From assembly GCA_002914805.1 (NCBI GenBank), contig JXTB01000102.1:237685-301684 (forward strand): 64,000 nucleotides of DNA, given 5' to 3'. Source of the stretch: Parasponia andersonii (Eukaryota > Streptophyta > Magnoliopsida > Rosales > Cannabaceae). Below the pieces are notes generated by a model. The model saw only the letters and a program-made list of their open reading frames with translations, did not search any database and had not been told where the DNA came from. This document shows positions 34,776 through 44,556 of the stretch, one piece after another (within the stretch, counting starts at the first letter, position 1; the number at the start of each line of letters is the position of its first letter). Made by a program: the position numbers and the translations under genes.

Positions 34776-35284
34776 TATGGTCAATATATGTGGCAGCAAC
34801 CACATTTAATCAACAAATACGACAACAACTACAGCCTATGTGAAGAAAAAGAAAGAAAAAAAAAGGAAAGATGGGATATATTGATATGAGGAGAGGTGAG
34901 GGTTTCACCTATAAATACCCTTTACCTCAACCTCATTTTGAATCTTATTCTAAAATATTTCTTCTTCCCTTAAGAGAGAGTTTAAGTCTAGAAATTTCTC
35001 TTAAATATCCCACTTTAGTTTTCTCCTAATTTGTTTAGAGAGAGTGTTTTTTCCTATTTCAAGAGAGAGAGAGAGATTCATTTGTACTCTCCTTGTTTTA
35101 GAGAGAGGTGAGTTGTAATTTTTTTTCATAGTGAAATTCTTCATAGTCTTATCCGTAGACGTAGCCTAAATTAGGTGAATAACGATAAATCTTTTGTCTC
35201 TCTTATCTTTTTCATTTTTCCCAAATTTTCTCAACTTATATTTTAGCTGTGTGTTATCACTTCCGCAAAGCTGATCTCTTAACA
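34776..35284 (+). repeat. 3' LTR of the copia element
   Basis: 509 bp, from TATGGTCAATATATG (initial TG mutated to TA) to CTCTTAACA. A purine run, AAGTGAGAGAA (34765-34775), precedes it as the polypurine tract. It carries about 70 bp (around 35125-35200, TTCATAGTGAAATTC... AACGATAAATC) that the 5' LTR lacks. Confidence 0.85.
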
Positions 35285-35586
35285 ACCTACAGTGTAGCTA
35301 ACAATAGTCTATGTCTAATGGGTTGTGGTGGGGTCTTTCGTAATTTTTGTGGGTTCGTTAAGGGTTGTTTTTCCATTCCTTTAGGCAATTGTTTAATTTT
35401 CATTTTAGATTGATTTGTTAATAGCTATGAATGGTGTAGATTATGCATGGAATAACAAGGTTGGCATTATCTTTGGCTTGAGAATGACTCTACATATGTT
35501 GTTAATCTGTTTTGTTTATGTAGTCACACTGTTCCTTGGCAGTGCCTATCTTGTTGGCTTAATTGTTTATAAATGTTATCTTTGAT

Positions 35587-37771
35587 AGTAAAACCCCTTA
35601 AATTATGTAAGGTTATTGTGGTCTTTTGACCCAAAATTCTTAAAAAAAAAAGAATTTGGACGGAATTTTGGCCTAGATAAATTTGGGTAAAAGTGTGAAG
35701 AAAGTTTTAAATTTGGGATTAAAGTGTAATTTCTCGAGGACAAAATTGAAAAGAAATTTTAGAAAATTGGGTCAAAATATAAAAACATAAAATAGTGCTC
35801 TTTTGGCCAGATTTTGACACATGTCCCTACAATTCTTAAAATTGGTCTTAAATCCATGCATTTCCTTCATCTTTTTCGAGCAAGCCCTTGAGACCCCAAA
35901 TCGTCGATTTTCGGCCAACCATTGCAGGAGCCCATCCCGCTGCTATTGAGTCACGCCACCGTCCAATGTTGATGCCCCATTGCCAAACAAGTCTTCTGCC
36001 ACTGGTCCCAGCCTCGCCGAGCAGCCAGTTGCTGGAAAAATACAGAAAACATCGTAGATGGTTTTACTCGCCGGCGTCAATTCTAGCCATTCACTATGAA
36101 ATTGGTCGCCGTGAACTCGTCTCCCCATAGGAAATCTCGTGATAGGTGTCTCGTGCCTCAATTTTGCTCTGTTTGATTTTAATTTTATTTATAAAGTATT
36201 ACGTGTAAATAATTTTAGAGTTATCTTTTTGATCAAACTGTTGGATTGTGAAACTAGTATCATATTTGGAATCTACGTTGAAAATGGTGAAAAATGAGAT
36301 ACATATTGACTATGTTTTGAAACCGGCACGAAAAACGAAATTGGACGGCTCAAATTTTCCTCGATTTGCATGCCGTAAGATCCAGACTCAAATTGATCAA
36401 ATTATATGTCTAACCTAGTATTTTTGGGTGCTCTGAATTCAGTAGTGAAGTTTGTTTTATGATTTAAGGCTCCGTTTAAAAATTGAATTTTCAAACCAAG
36501 GGATCAAAGGTTCGAAAATGATGCCCTACCCTCCAACGATATTCAAACGACGCAAAACTTTCTCCATATCCCCATAACGCTATTTGGATACTTGATTGAG
36601 GTTGGGATTCGATTACTTAATTCTAAAATTAATTTAATTTAAAAATTTTATATATTTTTAATAAATATAGAATTTAGTGATTTAATTTCTGAAAATCGTG
36701 TTTATATCTGTTCTTGACCTAATTTGAGATATAAAGTGCATAGGAAGCACGTTACAGTAGTAAGTGTATCATATATATTGTTTTGAAGTATTTTCTGTAG
36801 GAAATTGGATTTTGGGTTTTGAACAAAACCGACTGTTATGCTGCTGAAATTTTAAGAAAATCCAAAATAGTTTGAGAACTCAGTTTTGAGGACTAAAAAT
36901 GGTTTAATTAAAGAATACTGCATGGTTATTTTGTGATTTTGTGTAAATAGTATATATCCTTATTCCGTCACTCATATAGCATTTGTATGAATTCACATAC
37001 TTGCGCAACCATCAGACTTACGGTACCCCACGTTGTGTGCTTAAACTTACTGTCGCCTCTTTAGGTGGCTCAGACTTATAGGTGACCCATTAGGATATCT
37101 CGGATATCATGATTACATACATGATTATATATTATCTTGAATAGATATGTATTGATTTTGGTGAATGATTTACAATGGTTTGGAATATTTGAACTATTAG
37201 ACTATACTTGGACTTTTATGAACTATTTTGAGTGGACTACTAACCATCAGGACCTTCAACGAGGGTATATTTCTTATGTAATAAAAACTTGTAATCGATT
37301 CTCTACTAGGCATTAGCTCACACCCTTCTTTCCCTCAGGTGGTACTCAATGTGATTTGGACCGGGAGAACTAGATCGAGGCATTGTAGGCTTACTAGTTT
37401 ATTTATATTTTGGTAAATTCCTACAAGACTTATAAAATATTTTAGACTTAGGTAGGAATTTGGATTCTTTAAACCATAGTGAGCTAAACTATAAGATTTG
37501 AACATAGTTTATATTACTTATATCTGTATTTAAGTGTGAGGTGATTTGTGATGCATGATAATTAAACAATTATTTTATTTACTGTCTATGTTTAATGAGT
37601 GATGCATAACTGTGAGGTTTTATTTCAATTAAATATTTTTATTGAGGCCTGTTTGAACAGTTAGAGTCCTCAGGGCATTTTTGAAGTATTTTGTTTTAAA
37701 AATATTTTTTTTGGTATTTATATTTTATGAAATATCCATTCTGCCACTGACCTCGACTTCAGGTCGTGACA
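35587..37771 (+). mobile_element. Solo LTR of the Tekay-type family (copy B)
   Basis: 2,185 bp, from AGTAAAACCCCTTAAATT (first T mutated to A) to GGTCGTGACA, with a perfect 5-bp duplication TTGAT at 35582-35586 and 37772-37776. It has a GC-rich leader (35885-36130), the CTAACCTAGTATTTTTGGG...GAATTCAGT box (about 36411-36444), GAG/GTTGGGATTCGATTAC at 36601 and TTTCCCTCAG/GTGGT at 37338. The short open frame at 35888-36130 is leader sequence and not a gene. Confidence 0.88.
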
Positions 37772-37776
37772 TTGAT

Positions 37777-38873
37777 GACCTTGTAAGTTTCTCACATGTA
37801 CTGGGAAGGGAATTCTTTTGATAACTCACTTTCTAATAGGATTGCTTGTCTTGTTGATTCACTGTGATGGTACACAACTCTAGATTTTTGTAGTTTTTGC
37901 TTGAATATTATTTCAAGGAAAACTAATTTTAGATTTTTATGTTTGGGTATATAATCTTCTTTCTTTCTAGGTTTTTTCCCAGTCATATTTTTATCTAGAT
38001 GGGTTTTAATGAGGCATACTAGAAATAATTGGTCTTTTCTTTTTAGCTATTTTTGGCTTTACAATTGTTTCTTTGACGCTTATTGTATTCTTTTTTTTTT
38101 TTTGGTTATTAATGGATCAGTTAGATTTAGGGCATTGGCATTTTGACGGGGTTAGTTAGGTGCTAACATAATATGGATGTGGTAGTCCTTCCTGTTGTTC
38201 CTTAGTATAATCTTATTTATCTGAAAAAGAAAAACTAGTTAGTATCACAATTTTTCATACTAAAATATTACTTGTCCTGCATTTATTTTTCCACTGTTCT
38301 TCACAAATCAAAACAATTTCTTTATCTCCCTTTATCACGCTAGAGAATTCAAGGCTATGAATTTTTAGTAATTTTGAAAGTGAATGTAAATAGGCATAAT
38401 TATTTTTTTTTGAAGCTTCATAAGGAGATTCATACTTGAAAATTTCATTTTTAACCCTCAAAACATTATTATCTTTATATCAAAGACCCTCTTGTCTACC
38501 CAAGAAATTATTCTTTAATGTCTTTAGGAAAAATCTAATTAGTTTGATGAAAATAAGTTGGGTCGATAAAACTCTTATTTTAATGAATATAAAGTCCGTA
38601 AATTAATTTTATTTGTTTGTTTAAAAGTTGTCTTTAAAAGAAAACTACAAAATCCTAAGTATTAGTGATTCTAAAAACATACTCTTCAGAAATCATAATA
38701 TCCATTTTTAACATCAAGTCCTCAAATAATAGTAAAAAGTTCCTTATACACTCATTGGATATAATTCATGGAGTCTGGTTAAATAATTTACTTAAGAATA
38801 AAAAAGGGCAAGCCTTCAATATCAACAAGGACTCAAGGAGGGCCATAGATAAGAATCAACAATGTGTTCACCT
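37777..38873. other. Intergenic, no gene recognised
   Basis: AT-rich sequence between two LTR copies, with poly-T at about 38090-38103. Short open frames (37792-37986, 38255-38461, 38665-38901) show no family features and look spurious. Confidence 0.5.
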
Positions 38874-39126
38874 TGTAAAAATCCGGATTTTGGGAGGGTA
38901 ATTTGGACATTTTTACCAATTTTCTGGATAAAATATTAGGGGAATTAATTTACAAAAGTTTTGTGCAGATGGACTAAATTGTAATTTTTGGGGAACTAGA
39001 TTGATAGAGATTTGAAATTTGGGGACTTATGTGCAATTTTTGAAAAATTGCACAGCCCTATAAGACAGGGCCACGTGCCCTGTCCTTTTCCTTTCTCTCT
39101 CTCTCTCTTTTCTCTCTCTTCCCCCC

Positions 39127-39162
<36 letters not shown>

Positions 39163-40394
39163 CGTTTCTCGGCCGCGCACCACTGGAGGAGCAGCCACAC
39201 TGCTCCAGCCGTCATCTGCCTATGCCACTGACCGGCTAAGGTTCCCTGTGCCGCACCGAAGCTCCGTCGCCCCTCGCCAGCTGCCGCCGACATCTGCATC
39301 ACTGGAAAACCTCCATCGAAGCCGTTGGAGCAATTTCGGATTTTTGGCCACTGGCGACGATTCCGACGTCCATTCGACCCCCAACTGGTCTCGTTGGATT
39401 CATCTCGTCTCAAGGATCGTCAAGGTATTTTTTGCCCGGATTGAAAGCTGCCATTTTTGGGTATTTCGAGTTTAAGTTTGTCTTTTTGATCCGGCCATTG
39501 GATTATGTTTTGGTTGTCATTTTTGGATTGTACTTAGAAAATGGAGAAGTTTGATATATATATATATATTGCCTATGTTTGGTTACTGGCACGGAAATCG
39601 AAATCGAACGGCTAAGATTTGCCTCGATTTGTGTGGCACTGGTCCGGTGTGAGCCTGGACCCGAATTGGACAAGTTATATACCTAACCTAGCTATTTTGG
39701 GTGCTAGGAATTCAGCGAAGAGATCCGTTTGTGGAATTGAAACTCCAGTGAGAAGTTGATTTTTCGCAAGAGGACGATCGAGGGCTTAGAATTAGTTCCT
39801 GACCCTCCGAGTGATCGTCAACAATACCTTGAGGAGTCAATAGCGTGGTATTGCTATTTGAGTGCGGTAGAGATTCAATTACATGTGTTTTATATCGTTT
39901 TCGAATAAAACTTATTTTCTGCAACATATGAGAACAAATGTGATTTTTGGTTTCTCGAAAATCTGTGATGGGAATTGGTTGTATGAGATATATACTGTAT
40001 TGCTCTGGGAATTTTTTGAATGCAAGTTATTTTGGGTATATTAAAAATAGGGCTTTTATACTGCCCGTTTTTCTATAAAAACCTGGTACGTTGATTTTAC
40101 TGAAAACCATAGCATGATTATTTTCACACTTCAGTTCTGTATTACACGTGTCATAAGATCATACATGAGTACCATGTTAGCATCGTGGGTTACAGTATGG
40201 TGCCGCATGCCCCACCATCAGTGAAAGTCCGTAAACTCGTGCTGGGTTTTGTTACTTCTGATTACCTCCTCATTTGGCAGGCGTAGGCAATTCAGTTGCA
40301 CCTCTAGGTTTGGTAGGAGACACACGGGTGTCCCCTCCGGGTATGGGCTTAGGTATCAGGCAGGCTGTTAGGCATACTTAGTGCCATCATCTTG
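38874..40394 (+). repeat. 5' LTR of the Tekay element, truncated
   Basis: It aligns with 44557 onward from TGTAAAAA through the GGCAGGCTGTTAGGCATACTTAGT word at 40359-40382. Similarity then stops, whereas the 3' LTR continues for about 690 bp. The loss removes the 3' splice-site-like box present in the other copies. Confidence 0.85.
39031..39065 (+). promoter_or_regulatory. LTR palindrome and TATA box (5' LTR)
   Basis: GTGCAATTTTT, one G, AAAAATTGCAC forms a perfect 11-bp inverted repeat at 39031-39053. TATAAGA follows at 39059-39065 and a long CT run at about 39097-39160, as expected of a plant RNA polymerase II start with a Y patch. The same block is at 44713-44747 in the 3' LTR. Confidence 0.65.
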
Positions 40395-40399
40395 GACCG

Positions 40400-41022
40400 G
40401 GTACGAGCGAGAAGTACCGAGTTGCCAAGTTCAGGAGTTGTCTGAATTAGAATATTTTCGACAGGATTGGTACTCAGACCTTCCGTACTCTTCCTAAGAT
40501 TGCAATGGCTGCCCAGTGGGTAGAGGCTATCGAATAACGTTTGGATTCCAGGAGGAACCAGCGGAAAGGTAATGACAGGAAAGCCACCAAAAGGAACCAG
40601 GAGTAGTGGTCAGCCCAGGGTACTCCAAACAGTAGGAGCTCGAATAGTAGTGGTTCTTCAGGGAGTGGCAGAGGCAGTCCGTATGGAGAATGTTTTGTTT
40701 ATGGCTAGCTGGGTCATCAGAAGAAGGAGTGTCCTAACTGTCTGTAGAACTCTCCTCTTTCTCAAGGAGGACCACAAAAGAGCCAGTCTGGTTCTGTTTC
40801 TTATCAGAATACTCAAGCAAGATTGTAATAGTCACAGGGTGCTTCGCAGACATTTACTTTCCCTCAGCCTTATCAGCATCAGTACCGCCCTCAGGATTTT
40901 ACTCAGAACTTTCAGACTCCTCAGGCCTCAGGGAGTCAGGGTGGGCGTGGATATGGCAGTAGTGGTCTAGGATCCAGCAGTAGCCATCCTGGTTAGGGGA
41001 AAGGCAACAAAGGGAAAGGAAA
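40400..41022 (+). pseudogene. gag: Tekay Gag C-terminal half (broken)
   Basis: Only the C-terminal part of Gag remains. The CCHC knuckle lies at 40691-40732: the first Cys, His and last Cys are recognisable, the second Cys codon is TAT (Tyr) and the following Gln is TAG (40706-40708). Gln/Ser/Gly-rich sequence follows. The N-terminal capsid part is missing because of the deletion at about 40394. Confidence 0.75.
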
Positions 41023-41577
41023 GTGACTGGCCAAGCCTATGCTTTTACTGGGGTAGACGACACACAGGATCGTGCCGGTCGAGGTATTGTTGACGGTATG
41101 TTCCTTCTTTTACACTCTTGGACACATGTTTTGTTTGATACTGGTTCATCCTATTCATTCATATCCTTATTGTTTACTCAACTGTTGGAGTTGAAATTTT
41201 CTGATTTGGATTATGTATTGACGTTGGGTATACATTTGTGAGGAGTAGCCGATGTGTCTAGTGAGTGTAAGTCTTGTCAGGTTGTGATTAGTAATAGGAA
41301 GCTTCTTGCTAATTTGATTGTGTTGCAAATGGGATAGTACAACGTAATACTCGGTATGGATTGGTTGTCAAAATATCGAGCAGTTTTGGACTATCATACG
41401 AAGCGGGTGACTCTTTTTCCTAGTGATGGATATCCTATTGTCTATCAGGCTAGGATGAGTCTGTTGAAGCCTAGTCCTATTCTGAAAGAGTGCTTGGGTA
41501 GAAGGAAGAAACTTGAGTGTTATGCGAACTTGTTTACCATGAATGGCGAGGTGAGGACAGACGATCAAGACCTATGA
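41023..41577 (+). pseudogene. Tekay aspartic protease region
   Basis: HVLFDTGSSYSFIS (about 41128-41169) carries the intact DTG active site, and after a stop the frame resumes with MDWLSKYRAVLDYHTKRV, the normal link between protease and RT. TGA 41239-41241 and TAG 41336-41338 interrupt it. Confidence 0.8.
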
Positions 41578-42512
41578 ATTCTGGTGGTGTGTGAGTATTT
41601 GGAGGTGTTTCCTTAAGACTTACTGGGGTTACCACCAGATAGGGAGATCAAGTTGTGTATTAAACTAGTTCTTGGAGCTCAACCAGTTTCTATTCCAGCC
41701 TATCGCATGGCGCCTGCTGAGATGGAAGAATTAAGAGAATAGTTGGACGATTTGCTTTCCAAGGGCTTTATTCGTAGTAGCACTTTTCTTTGGGGTACTT
41801 CTGTCTTGTTTGCGAAGAAAGCTGATGGTTTGTTGAGACTTTGTGTGGAGTACTGGAAGTTGAACTAGTTGACAGTGAAGAACAAGTATCCTTTGCCAAG
41901 GATAGATGAGTTTATTGATCAACTCGGTGGTTCAAGGTTCTTCGCAAAGATCAATTTGAGATCTGATTATCATCAGTTTAAGATAAGAGAGGATGATATA
42001 CCTAAGACAATATTCTGAATTCGATATGGTCATTTTGAGTTTCTGGTGATGCCGTTTGGTTTAACGAATGCTCCCGCAGCATTTATGGATCACATGAATC
42101 GGATTTTCAGACCGTTTTTGGATCGCTTTATGGTTGTGTTCATCGATGACATCCTGGTATATTCTAAGACTCGAGAAGAGTATGCCGAACATCTGGAATA
42201 GTACTCAAGACCTTAAGAGATCATCAGTTGTACGCCAAGAAATCAAAGTGTAACTTTTGGATGTCAGAAGTGAAGTTCTTGGGTCATATGATTTCTCACG
42301 GAGGTATTTTAGTCGATCCTGCTAAGATCGAAGCTGTTCTGGAATGAGAAAGACCGAGAAATATGACAGAGGTTCGTAGTTTCCTTTGTTTGGCAGGCTA
42401 CTACCGTCGTTTTGTGCAAGATTTCTCGAGAATTGCTTTGCCTTTGACGAAGTTGACCAGGAAGGATGTTAAGTTTGTTTAGGATCATGAAAGTGAAGAA
42501 GCTTTTGTCAGG
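41578..42512 (+). pseudogene. Tekay reverse transcriptase (broken)
   Basis: Recognisable words are [19 protein letters not shown]-like and [17 protein letters not shown]. The catalytic [10 protein letters not shown] is at 42139-42168, then a one-base frame change and [12 protein letters not shown]. Stops replace expected Trp and Gln codons (for example 42199-42201 and 42346-42348). The YxDD-type box is intact but the enzyme is not. Confidence 0.85.
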
Positions 42513-42992
42513 TTGAAGCAGAGTTTAACCACTGCACTTGTTCTTACTGTTCCTGACAGTAACGAGCCTTATGTGGCGTATACCGATGCTTCAAAGACGG
42601 GTTTGGGATGTGTCTTGATGCAGAATGGTCGAGTTATGGCTTATGCTTCTTGTCAGTTGAAGCCACATGAGAGGAACTATCCCACCCATGATCTAGAGCT
42701 TGCAGCAGTGATCTTTGCTTTGAAGATTTGGCGATGTTACTTGTATGGTGTGAAGTTCGACATATTCTCCGATCATAAGAGTTTAAAGTATCTCTTTACT
42801 CAGAAGGATTTGAACTTGAGACAGCGAAGATGGGTTGAGTATATGGAGGATTATGACTTCGACCTACAGTATCATCTTGGTAAGGCTAATATTGTAGCTG
42901 ATGCACTGAGTAGGAAGCCTCATGGTGCACTAGCTGCACTGGTGTTTGAAGATTGGAGAAACTCAGTAGCGATTGGTGATTACAACTTATAG
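42513..42992 (+). pseudogene. Tekay RNase H domain
   Basis: An open stretch of 159 codons: [20 protein letters not shown], then [30 protein letters not shown], and DALSRK. The expected Asp, Glu and Asp residues are all present. It is the best-preserved part of the pol gene. Confidence 0.85.
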
Positions 42993-43199
42993 TACTTCGA
43001 GAATGAAGGGGTTGCTTACTTGAGCAACATTGTGATTTCACCATCTCTTCTCAAGATTATCCAGTGGAGTCAGTGGCAAGACAGGGAGTTGATGACAATC
43101 TAGAACCAGCTTCAGAATGGTGAGCAATTAGATGGTTGGAACACTAACAGAGAAGGGTTTTTGCATTTCAGTGGGAAGTTGGCTGTAGCTGATGACCCT

Positions 43200-43915
43200 A
43201 ATCTTCGAGAAACCATTCTAATAGAGGTTCATAAATCAAGGTTCGCAGTACATCCGGGTAGTACCAAGATGTACTGGGACTTGAAGCGGCAGTATTGGTA
43301 GAAAGGTATAAAGAAGGATGTAGCTACCTTTGTGGCTAAGTGTTTGACTTGTCAGCGAGTCAAGGCTGAACACCAGAGGCCAGCAGGGTTACTTCAGCCA
43401 TTGCCAATTCCGGAATGGAAGTGGGACAAGATCACAATGGACTTTGTGACCCTTTTGCCGAAGACCTTGAGGAAGAATGACGCAGTTTGGGTGGTAGTCG
43501 ATCGGTTGACGAAGAATGCTCACTTTATACCGATCCGAATGGACTACTTTCTTACTAAGCTCAGTAGACTGCATATAGAGAACATCATACACTTGCATGG
43601 TATGCCTTCAAGCATAGTCTCCAAAAGAGGTCCAAGGTTTACTTCTAAGTTTTAGAGAGCCTTGCAGAAAGCATTGGGTACGCAGTTAGATATCAGTACA
43701 GCTCACCATCCTAAGTCAGATGGTCAGACTGAAAGGACCATTCAGATTCTTGAGGACATGCTACGTTGTTGCATACTGGACTTTGGTGGGAATTGGGATG
43801 ATCATCTTCCTGTGGTAGAATTTGTTTATAATAACAGTTACCAGACCAGTATGGGTGTGGCTCCATATGAAGTATTGTATGGAGGGCCGTGTAGATCACC
43901 TTTATGTTAGGCGGA
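43200..43915 (+). pseudogene. Tekay integrase core (broken)
   Basis: The zinc-binding part has VHPGSTKMYWDLKRQYW then TAG (an expected Trp) and CLTCQRVKAEHQ. The core has KITMDFVTLLP with the first catalytic Asp. The second position reads IVSKRGPRFTS, so the catalytic Asp is replaced by Lys. [17 protein letters not shown] keeps the Glu. A TAG at 43653-43655 splits the core. It is catalytically dead even if read through. Confidence 0.82.
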
Positions 43916-43946
43916 GCCTGAAGAGTGTGTTACTCTTGGACCTGAG

Positions 43947-44500
43947 TTGATTGAAGAGACTACTGAGAAGATCAAGGGTATCCAAGAGAGACTTAAAGAG
44001 ATTCAGAGTCGCCAAAAAATTTATGCTAACCCGAAGAGGAGTGAGGTAGAGTTCGATACTGGTGATTACGTATTCTTGAAAGTGACTCCAAGGCGAGATG
44101 TGACAAGATTTGGGGCAAAGGGTAAGCTTGCTCCAAGGTATATTGGTCCCTTTGAGATCAATGAGAAAATTGGACCAGTGGCATATCGCTTGAATCTGCC
44201 TGCACAGTTGGGTCACGTGCATAATGTATTTCACGTGTCTATGTTGAAGAAGTAAACGCCGGACTCATCTCATATTGTTCAGTATGTGCATGTACCGATC
44301 CAAGAAAATGTGTCCTATAAAGAGCAGCCTGTTTGTTTGTTGGCTAGAGAGTTGAAGGTGCTTCGCAACAGAGAGATTCCACTTGTCAAGGTGCTTTGAG
44401 AACATCACAAGGAGGACGAGGCTACTTGAGAATTCGAGACAGAGATGTACGAGAAGTACCCTCATTTGTTTAACTTTCAGTTAGAAGTTGTACTATGATG
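43947..44500 (+). pseudogene. Tekay integrase C-terminus and chromodomain-like tail
   Basis: The GPF module reads YIGPFEINEKIGPVAYRL, then HNVFHVSMLKK. After a TAA the frame continues with LARELKVLRNREIPLVKVL, TGA, EHHKEDEAT, TGA, EFETEMYEKYPHLF, the chromodomain-type tail of Tekay elements, with both Trp codons changed to TGA. In intact elements this tail guides integration to heterochromatin. Confidence 0.8.
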
Positions 44501-44543
44501 TAAACCTTAACTTGTACTTTGAATTTCGGGACGAAATTCTTTT

Positions 44544-44556
44544 AAGGAGGGGAGAA
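44544..44556 (+). other. Polypurine tract of the Tekay element
   Basis: AAGGAGGGGAGAA directly abuts the TGTAAAAA start of the 3' LTR and is preceded by TTTCGGGACGAAATTC, a usual gypsy word. Confidence 0.85.

Larger units (their letters stand above)
30163..35284 (+). mobile_element. Ty1/copia retrotransposon, full length, decayed (Tork/Tnt1-like)
   Basis: A 5.1-kb element with two LTRs, an initiator-Met tRNA type primer site and gag-PR-INT-RT-RNase H order. It is flanked by a perfect 5-bp duplication, ACCTA, at 30158-30162 and 35285-35289. Numerous in-frame stops break the single polyprotein. The Gag sequence and the domain words are closest in my recollection to Tnt1/Tork elements; the lineage is an inference. 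Confidence 0.9.

Noticed and set aside
35888..36130. Short gene-like frames in GC-rich DNA
   Set aside because: They coincide with the leader part of solo LTR B and match the layout of the leaders at 39240 and 44880.
38665..38901. Open frame spanning into the Tekay 5' LTR
   Set aside because: It crosses the element boundary at 38874 and has no family features.
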